This document shows, piece after piece, positions 57,696-64,000 of a stretch of 64,000 bases of DNA (position 1 is its first letter; each line of letters opens with the position of its first letter). This DNA is from Lindgomyces ingoldianus. Taxonomy: Eukaryota; Ascomycota; Dothideomycetes; Pleosporales; Lindgomycetaceae. The translations under genes and the position numbers were made by a program. The stretch is from NCBI RefSeq assembly GCF_010093535.1, contig NW_022985166.1, positions 66,913-130,912 of the forward strand, written 5' to 3'. The notes beneath the pieces are model-generated. The model searched no databases. It worked only from the letters and a program-made list of their open reading frames with translations, and was not told the DNA's origin.

Positions 57696-60600
57696 TGTGA
57701 CGGTCCTACGCAGAGAGCTCTGTCGCGCGTCACACGACGAGCCGCCTGTGCAGCTAATCAGGATATAGGGGGTGTGACTAGCGCAACGCTATTAGTTTGC
57801 TTAGCGCTAGCGTCTTTACTAGCGCCTTAGCGCTGTAAGCACTTCTTTTATAAAGCTGCTTTTAAAGCTTCTTTTTTTCTCTCTATCTTAGTGTAGCTAA
57901 AATAAAGCTAACCTACTCTACCTTACTTTCTTAGCTTTATATAGTAGTAGAGATAGTGCTTATTATTACATTACACTAAGATTATCTTATTTAGCTAGAG
58001 GACAGCAACATAATATCTAGGTCTACTGTGCAGTTAGCTCTAAAAGCTTAATCTGCTAACTAACCCTTACTTAGACAGATCTACTAGTATAACTAAGCTA
58101 AGCCTTAGTTTGTTAATAATAGCTATCTGCCTTAAAGCCCTAGTTAGGCTAGGTAACTGTAAAAGCAACACTAAGTAATAATTAGATTATTACACCTTAT
58201 TAAAAAGCTTTAAGCTAGAAGTGCTGCTACTCTAGTTTAAATTAACTGTAAAGAGGGGCCTACTATACTAACTACCACTGCAACAACGCGAAGAGAGCTG
58301 CAGGCTCTGTACAAACCTATGTACAAACCCACCACTAATTAACTATCAGCCCTACTGTTACTAAACCTAGGGCTTACACTACACTATACCTCTGCAGACT
58401 GCTAGACCCTAGCGTAGAGGGAAGAAGCTAAGAGCACTAAAATAAAAAAGCTATTAAGAATTAAAATATATATTAATTTTACTACCTAGCCTACTAGCAA
58501 CGCCTATACGCCTAAACTAAGGACGCTGCTATGCTAGGCTTAGTTCTATGCTAATAATGTGTTTAAGAAGGACTATGCTATTAAAACTACGCGTGCGCGC
58601 GCTTAGTAAGCTAAGAAAGCACTACTATTCTAAATAAAAGCTATTACTTAGAGTACTACTAATTATAATTTAATTAGCTTCTACCTAGACCTACTAAACC
58701 TTATAGCTGCAGATTACACAGTTATAGTAAATAAGCTACTATAGTAGTTATTAAAAGTGTAAGCTTATTAAGACTACACTAATACTTTTACTAAAGTAGT
58801 TAACATAGCAGAAGCTAAGTAAATAAAAGTTAGTAAAAAGCTATAAAAGCTTTAAAGCTTACTAAATAAAACTTTTAAACACCTAGCTAATTATAAGAAT
58901 AAGGTTAAAAAACTTAAAGCTACTGCTACACTAGCGTGTAATTAATTATTCTTCTTAAATAAAGCTTATTAAGCGCTAAGAGGCACACTTGTGCTAACTA
59001 TACTAAAAAAGTAACTGTAATTTAACCTAGCTACACTAAAAACACTTAACCTTTTTTATATTAGTACTATAAGCTAGAGAGCTAGGCTAAAACTATTAGC
59101 TAAAGTAGAAAATCTGCCTAAGTTTATAAGTAAAAATAATATTAAATTTAATTACTAAAAAAACCTTCTAATAAGTAAGCTACTTTATAATATAAACTAC
59201 TTTATACCTGTAAATAGCAACTCTATAAAGAAGAAAAACACTTAAGTACACTATACTAAAAGTAAAGTAAGTAGTTAAGCGCTAAGTTAACTAGTTCTTT
59301 ACTTTAAAGCTTAGAAGCAGTAAGGTAAGCTAGTAATAACTAAAGATATTATAAGCTTTTTAAAAAGAAGCTTTAAAGATACTAACTAGTAAATAAAAGC
59401 TAAAACTAAGCTTTACTAGCTTAAAATAAAGCTATCTTAGAATTTTAAAGACTTTAAGGCCTAGTTTATGTGCCTTATAAATAAAGCTAAGCTGCTGCTT
59501 AAGTAGTAAAAAAATAAAATTTATAACACTTTATTAAGTTAGCTTTAAGTACATATAAAGACTTACTATAACAACTTAATAGTTAGCTTCTTTAATTATA
59601 TAAAGTAAGCCTGCTAGATATTCTTCTTACTGCAGAGGTCTACTGTAGAGTTAAGTGTGTAACATGCGCAGAGAGGTTAAGAGAAGCTTATGTGTTAAAA
59701 TGTTCTTTAACCTGCTACTATTACTACTACTTTAATAACTCTAGCAACGCCCTAAGCGTAGGCAGCTTTAATAAAGAATGCTGTAACCTGCTACTTATGC
59801 TATTAGCTAGGACATATAAGTTATAACTACTCTTACACCTGCGCTAAAAGTAAGGCTATAAAAGCAGTATAAAAGCTAGACACTATAAGCTCTAGTAAAA
59901 ATAGTAAATTAAAAAAAAACTTACTCTAAAAAAAGTCTTCTTCTTAAAGTTAATAAATAAAGTGCTAGCGCAAAAGCTACATAAGCTGCTATTTAGCAGT
60001 AAGCTTTTTATGCTGCCTTGCTGTGTCTTTGCTAGAGAGATTACTATACGCTTAAATAGTCTTATTAACATAGGGGCTAGTAGCTATAATTTAATTTACT
60101 GTAACACCTGCAGACAATCTAGAAGCACCTATAGCCTAAAATGCTTAGCATTAAGTCTATCTTTATTATAAGATATAATAATTAACTAAGTAAATAAGGA
60201 GATAAGTACTTCTACATAAATCTAGTAATTAATAGCTACTAGCTACCTACACTCTTTATCTTTTATAACATAGGCTGTTATAACTTAATTATAAGCTATA
60301 AAGTCTTTAAAAAGGCTAGTGTCTAGATTAATAATAAGAAATAATTAATTTAGTAGCTAGATAATAATTAAACATAGGACTATAAGTGTAATATTAGTAT
60401 CTCTACATATAGCACGTCTTTATAGATTAACTAATCTTATTAAGTAGACACTAACTAATAAAATAAGTTTATAAAGATATTAAAAATTAATTAATACTAA
60501 CCTTAATTAACTTAAAAGCATAATTAGTAGTAGAACTTAAAAAAAATAAAAAAGTAACTTAATCTTTAACTAATACCCCCTAGCACTAATTAAGCACACT

Positions 60601-63600
60601 AATGTTAACTAGCTGTCTCTAAAAAAGCACTTGCTAAGGTAGAGCTAGAAGTAAATGTAATTAACACTGCTGCGTTTATGCTACACATAAAGCGTAAAGA
60701 TGTTGTAATTAGATATATTAGCATCTATAAAGTTAATTAACTAATTAAGGACTACTAAGCACCTATAATAGTTAATCCTAAAAATAAGCTCTAATAGCTA
60801 ATGCTTAAGAAGTTACTATCCCCTGCGTATACTAAAGCTACGCTAGCTTACTTCTTAAAAAAAGACTTAAATAAACTACTACTGCACTAACCTAGCATTA
60901 ACTATAATATTAAGCGAATAGCAAAAAACACCTTATTAAGCAGCCTGCTATACAGCATGTCTCTAGAGCAGCTTAGGCTAGTTAAGGACTATCTAGATAA
61001 CCACCTGCAACGCAGATTTATTACGCACAGCAACGCTAGCTACGCTTCTCTAGTCTTGTTTACTAAGAAGCTAGAAAAAGAGTAGAAGTTCTATGTAGAC
61101 AATTATAAGCTTAATATAATTATAAAAAAGAACACTTACTTAATATCTTTAATTTAGAAGACGCTTATGTAGCTAGCTGCAGCTAAGGTCTTTACTAAGC
61201 TTAATATATAATAGGTGTTTTATTATATCTAGCTTACTAAAAAGGTTAAGGACTTAACTACCTTTTAAATGTGCTATAGTAACTATAAGTATTACATGCT
61301 GCTTTTTAAACTTTATAATAGCCCTACAACTTTCTAGTAATATATTAATTAAGTTTTATATAGCCTACTTAATAACTTTTATATAGCTTACTTTAATAAC
61401 ATCTTAATCTACTTAGATAACCTTTTATAGCATAAGGCATATATTACTAAGGTTTTATGTTATTTATAAGACACTAGCCTATAGATTAACTTTAAAAAAA
61501 GTAAATTTATAGTTACTAAAATAAAATTTTTAAGTTTCATTATTAGTATAAATAAAATCTACAAGGACCTTACTAAGGTAGCTACTGTCTAAGACTAGCC
61601 TATACTAACTTTAATTAAGAGCCTGCAGTTGTTCCTAGAGTTCTGTAACTTCTACTGCGCCTTTTTTAAGAACTATAGTTACATTATACAGCTACTTATA
61701 AAGCTGCTTAAGTGTGGCGCCTAGCATTTTTTAAGAAAGCATAAGTTAGCTGTGTTTAAGCGCGCTAAAAACTTTATGCTATTAAATAACATCTTTACAT
61801 ACTACTTACTAAATTATAAGATGTGTATAGAGACTAACATAAGTAATAGAGTTATTATAAGAGTACTATTACAGCTGCAAGATAACAGCATCTAGCGCCC
61901 TATAGCATTCTACTCTAAGACTATAAGCCTGCTGCAGATAAACTATAATATATATAATAAAAAAATGCTTATAGTTATTTAAAGCTTATAAAAGTAATAA
62001 GTGTAGCTAATAAGCCTATAATAAAATAAGCTATTTATAGTAATTACTAACTACTAAGCTTTTAAGTACTTTACTATTAAGCGCAAGCTTACCCCTTACT
62101 AAATGTAATAAGCTATGCTAATAGCAGACTTTAACCTTACGCTAACCTACTGCCTAGGCACTGCTAATATTATTATAGACACGCTGTTAAGGAAGTAAAA
62201 AAAGCTTAAAACATAAAAAAAATAAAATAAAGCTGCTTATACACACTTTTTTCTAAGCTAAAAGTAAATTAGCGTTAGTTTTATTACTTAATTATACACT
62301 ACTCTGCAGAGCACCTTTTTACTAAATAAGAAGCTTATAAAGCTGCTGCTAATAAATTAACTATATAAGCTTATTAATTAGATTCTAAATGCTAATTAGA
62401 ATTATAAGAGCCTATAATACTACTATAATAAAGCGCAAGATTTTAGCTTATAATAAAAGCTTAATACTAAAAGCCTACTACTAAAAAAAAGAAAGCTTGT
62501 AGTCTTAGCTATTTAGTTTTTAAGAACCTACTTTATTTGCGCTGTTTACGCAACGCAACTTACTGCACATTCTAGAACTAGAAAAACAACTAAGCTGCTG
62601 TGTAAGTAGTACTACTAGCTAAGCATAAGCTAAGATGTTAAGACCTATATTACCGCCTATAAAGCTTATTAGTAGAGCTATATTTTTTAAGATAAGACCC
62701 TAGGGCTTTTTAAGCTGCTGCTAATACTTAAGTAAGTATAGTAAAATATTTTTATAAATTTTAAGTTATTTTTACTTAATTAAGCTAGCTATAATAATGT
62801 GTTTATTATAGTAGACTGTTTAAGTAAGCGCTGCTTCTTACTGCTATGCTATAAGACTATTACTGCTGTAGGGGCTGCAGACCTATACTATTGCTATATC
62901 TAGCGCGTTTATAGACCTTCTTAATTAATTGTTTTTAACTGCAGACTATAGTTTACTTCTGCATTTATACATAAGCTTTACTGCTTTACTAGTGTTAAAT
63001 AAAAGCTTTTTATGCCCTACTATCCTTAAACTAACAGCAACATAAAGGTGCTAAATTAGTATATTAACTAGTAACTATATTTATTTGTTAATTACTTCTA
63101 GAACAACTAGTTAGACCTGCTGCCCTATATAGACTAGGCTTAAGCATCTTTACTGCATAAGATAATAAAGTTATTACTATTTAAAATTAAGTTTAGCTAT
63201 TGTCTAACACACTACTAGAACTAAAAGGCATGTACAAGATGCTTACTAACTACGCTAGAGCAGATTTTATGTAAGAAAGCTTAAAGCTATGCTAAGCTCT
63301 ACTATAATACTATATAATAAGTAATTAAGATTATAAAGAAGAGTATTACTTAAGCTTAAAAGTAGTAAGCAGCTTAGGTAAATAAAAAGCAGTGTAAGCT
63401 TAACTTTATAGTAAGTAATAAGGTATATGTAACTTTTAAGGGCTTTACTATAGGGCGCCCTAGCTAAAAGCTTAACTAGCAGATGTACAGGCCCTATCTA
63501 ATTATAGGCATAAGAGGTTATTTGTACTAGCTTAAGCTCCCCCTATACATAAGAATACACAACGTCTTCTACACAGACTGCCTATAGCAGGCAGCACCTA

Positions 63601-64000
63601 TAACGCTGCTAGATTAGGTTAAGCCTTTAAAAAAGCTAATTAAGGTTAACAGTTACTCTAAGTAGCAGGTTTAGAACATTTTAGATAGTTATGTTTACTG
63701 CAGGCGTCTTTAATACTAAGCCTTATAAGTAGGCTATAATCCTAACTCTACCTAGTATAATGCTAATAGATTCCTTAGAGCTCTGCATTAAGTAAGAGAC
63801 TTCTACTAAGCATATCCTACTAAGCCTAGTCTGCTAGCGCAACTAGACGCCTAGTTGTAAGCATATAAAAAAGGTAAAGATATAGAACTTATAAAAGTTA
63901 ATAATTAACCTACACTAAAGTTTTAACTAGTTTAAAAACTAACATAGAGGCGCTAAACTACCTAGTTTTAAGGATAAGACTACTTTAGAGGGGGGTAATG
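57696..64000 (+). mobile_element. Gypsy-3: Ty3/gypsy element, 3' LTR beyond window
   Basis: It starts TGTGACGGTCCTACGCAG, a typical TG start, with roughly the first 120 bp preserved. Internal plus-strand relics: gag-like sequence to about 60,100, reverse transcriptase about 60,960-61,600 with its catalytic segment (degraded YxDD) at 61,389-61,412, RNase H to about 62,400, integrase about 62,500-63,560 and a chromodomain-like segment about 63,660-63,830. The window ends just after a purine tract GAGGGGGGTAATG, so the 3' LTR should begin at or near base 63,999. The 5' LTR's inner end could not be placed without its partner. Confidence 0.82.
59962..60171 (+). pseudogene. Gypsy-3 gag/protease fragment
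   Basis: A 69-codon open stretch in the stop-filled Gypsy-3 interior, at the position where the protease domain would be expected ahead of reverse transcriptase. It has two cysteines near its end (YCNTC) but no complete active-site motif. It is only a surviving fragment of the polyprotein. Confidence 0.4.

Overview
The window looks like a filamentous ascomycete chromosome segment (Pezizomycotina). The Dothideomycetes/Pleosporales are the best guess, judged from compartment structure, short introns and transposon types rather than from any search. About 50 kb is extremely AT-rich, TpA-saturated and stop-ridden, as expected after repeat-induced point mutation (RIP, C-to-T). In the middle sits a sharply bounded gene island of balanced base composition (about 32.1-45.7 kb).

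Left AT-rich block (1-32,091): a stack of dead transposons. It holds two copies of an undetermined element ('element X', 3,150-7,731 and 19,745-32,091) that serve as targets for other insertions; seven pogo/Fot1-like TA-flanked elements or fragments counted over the whole window, in two end families (A and B), including two copies of a palindromic fold-back derivative; a Ty1/copia element (Copia-2, 9,256-15,435); a Ty3/gypsy element (Gypsy-2, 20,180-27,861); a 557-bp TRIM-like mini LTR element (28,262-28,818); a solo copia LTR (7,991-8,320); and older gypsy relics.

Gene island, in order: a Mei4/Rec24-like protein (-), mitoribosomal mL38 (-), mitoribosomal uL4m (+), mitochondrial initiation factor IF-3 (-), ATG16 (+), CSN5 (+), mitochondrial glutamyl-tRNA synthetase (-), an Xdj1-type DnaJ whose ATG is split by an intron (+), and an ABM-domain-like gene with an unresolved 3' half (-). 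Exons were joined by hand from GT...AG signals and reading-frame continuity. Four of the nine genes serve mitochondrial translation, and several neighbours are divergent pairs with promoters of about 140-290 bp.

Right AT-rich block (45.7-64 kb): a copia element (Copia-1, 46,478-57,568) interrupted by a complete gypsy chromovirus-like element (Gypsy-1, 47,253-52,917), then a pogo end broken by a third gypsy (Gypsy-3) that runs off the window. Target-site duplications were read directly for Copia-1 (ATAGT), Gypsy-1 (TAAAG), Copia-2 (AATTA), Gypsy-2 (CTATA), the TRIM (GTTTA) and the solo LTR (AAGCT).

No clear new functional system was found. The points most worth a second look are the split start codon, the candidate Mei4 family member, the fold-back pogo family, the TRIM, the inverted LTR-like modules of element X, and the CpG-biased divergence between the Copia-2 LTRs.
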